A stretch of 64,000 bases of DNA, taken from Sphingomonas xinjiangensis. Its GTDB lineage: Bacteria; Pseudomonadota; Alphaproteobacteria; Sphingomonadales; Sphingomonadaceae. The first letter of the stretch is position 1, and each line of letters begins with the position of its first letter. Positions 63,845 to 64,000 of the stretch are shown here, piece by piece. Location: assembly GCF_014199255.1 (NCBI RefSeq), contig NZ_JACIJF010000005.1:62001-126000 (forward strand), in the 5' to 3' direction. The notes beneath the pieces are model-generated. The model was not told the origin of the DNA and did no database searches. It worked only from the letters and a program-made list of their open reading frames with translations. The position numbers and the translations under genes are program-made.

Positions 63845-64000
63845 ATGACGGCGAGGTTCGAGCAGGGCGACCGCGGCCTGTTGGTGCTGGGCGGGGCGCG
63901 TTCGGGCAAGAGCCGGCATGCCCAAGCGCTGGCCGAGGCGCGCGGCGGCGAATTGGTGTTCGTCGCGACGGGACAAGCGTTTGACGACGAGATGCGCGAC
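63845..64000 (+). CDS. cobU: Adenosylcobinamide kinase/guanylyltransferase CobU, start only
   Basis: The first 52 residues of a gene cut off by the window end. The ATG at 63845 has AAGGGG upstream. A P-loop GGARSGKS lies at residues 16-23, followed by [15 protein letters not shown], which matches the CobU/CobP start (the family has [11 protein letters not shown] and YIATA.. DDEM). The enzyme phosphorylates adenosylcobinamide and adds GMP, the step before CobS. Confidence 0.92.
   Translation, partial: MTARFEQGDRGLLVLGGARSGKSRHAQALAEARGGELVFVATGQAFDDEMRD

Overview
The window is about 64 kb of high-GC DNA that reads like a Sphingomonas-type alphaproteobacterial chromosome. The clues are strong GC bias at third codon positions, long chains of 4-base ATGA/GTGA gene overlaps, sphingomonad-style families (DUF6683, DUF2934) and general-stress (EcfG) promoter sequences. 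I found no rRNA, tRNA, CRISPR array, transposase or integrase.

Layout. (1) 1-22.2 kb: a type III secretion (injectisome) locus. A minus-strand operon runs from a lytic transglycosylase at 13.2 kb through sctV, sctC, sctD, a probable needle gene sctF, sctI, sctJ, sctK, sctL, sctN, sctO and sctP. A divergent plus-strand operon holds sctU, a fliO-like gene, sctQ, sctR, sctS, sctT and a small LuxR-type regulator. Candidate secreted or accessory genes lie at both ends: a 159-aa protein coupled to a DUF1521 protein on the left; a 214-aa protein, a DUF6683 protein, a 535-aa protein and a possible lipoprotein on the right. A repeated box (core CTAA-N-CG-R-W-TCGT) stands upstream of three of these peripheral transcripts, and a degenerate copy lies between the two core operons. 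I read it as a candidate regulon signature. (2) 22.3-24.5 kb: a Tat-exported GH43 glycosidase and a DUF2934 gene behind a textbook EcfG promoter. (3) 24.5-37.6 kb: glycogen and trehalose metabolism, with glgC-glgA on the minus strand and glgB-glgX-treZ-malQ-treY divergently on the plus strand. Together they build glycogen, debranch it, and convert maltodextrin to trehalose (TreY/TreZ). (4) 37.6-42.5 kb: a tripartite DHA2-type efflux pump divergent from its TetR repressor, with two matching operators between them. (5) 42.6-45.8 kb: an Mfd-like helicase with a shortened N-terminus. (6) 45.8-49.7 kb: a paoABC-type periplasmic molybdenum aldehyde oxidoreductase, followed by an intergenic repeat element. 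(7) 50-52.4 kb: a large secreted protein of unknown function. (8) 52.5-64 kb: cobalamin salvage and late synthesis (cobB/cbiA, a cobalamin riboswitch, a btuB-like receptor, an unknown membrane protein, DUF1636, cobT, cobC-type phosphatase, cobS, cobQ, cbiB, cobD and the start of cobU at the window edge).

The most unusual region is the type III locus. It has a complete export gate, ATPase complex, rings and secretin. It also has a FliO-like protein, which injectisomes normally lack, an internal ribosome-binding site in sctQ, no recognisable gatekeeper or standard translocators, and a set of unknown proteins that share C-terminal or promoter features. Functional names rest on motifs and gene order read by eye; no database search was run.
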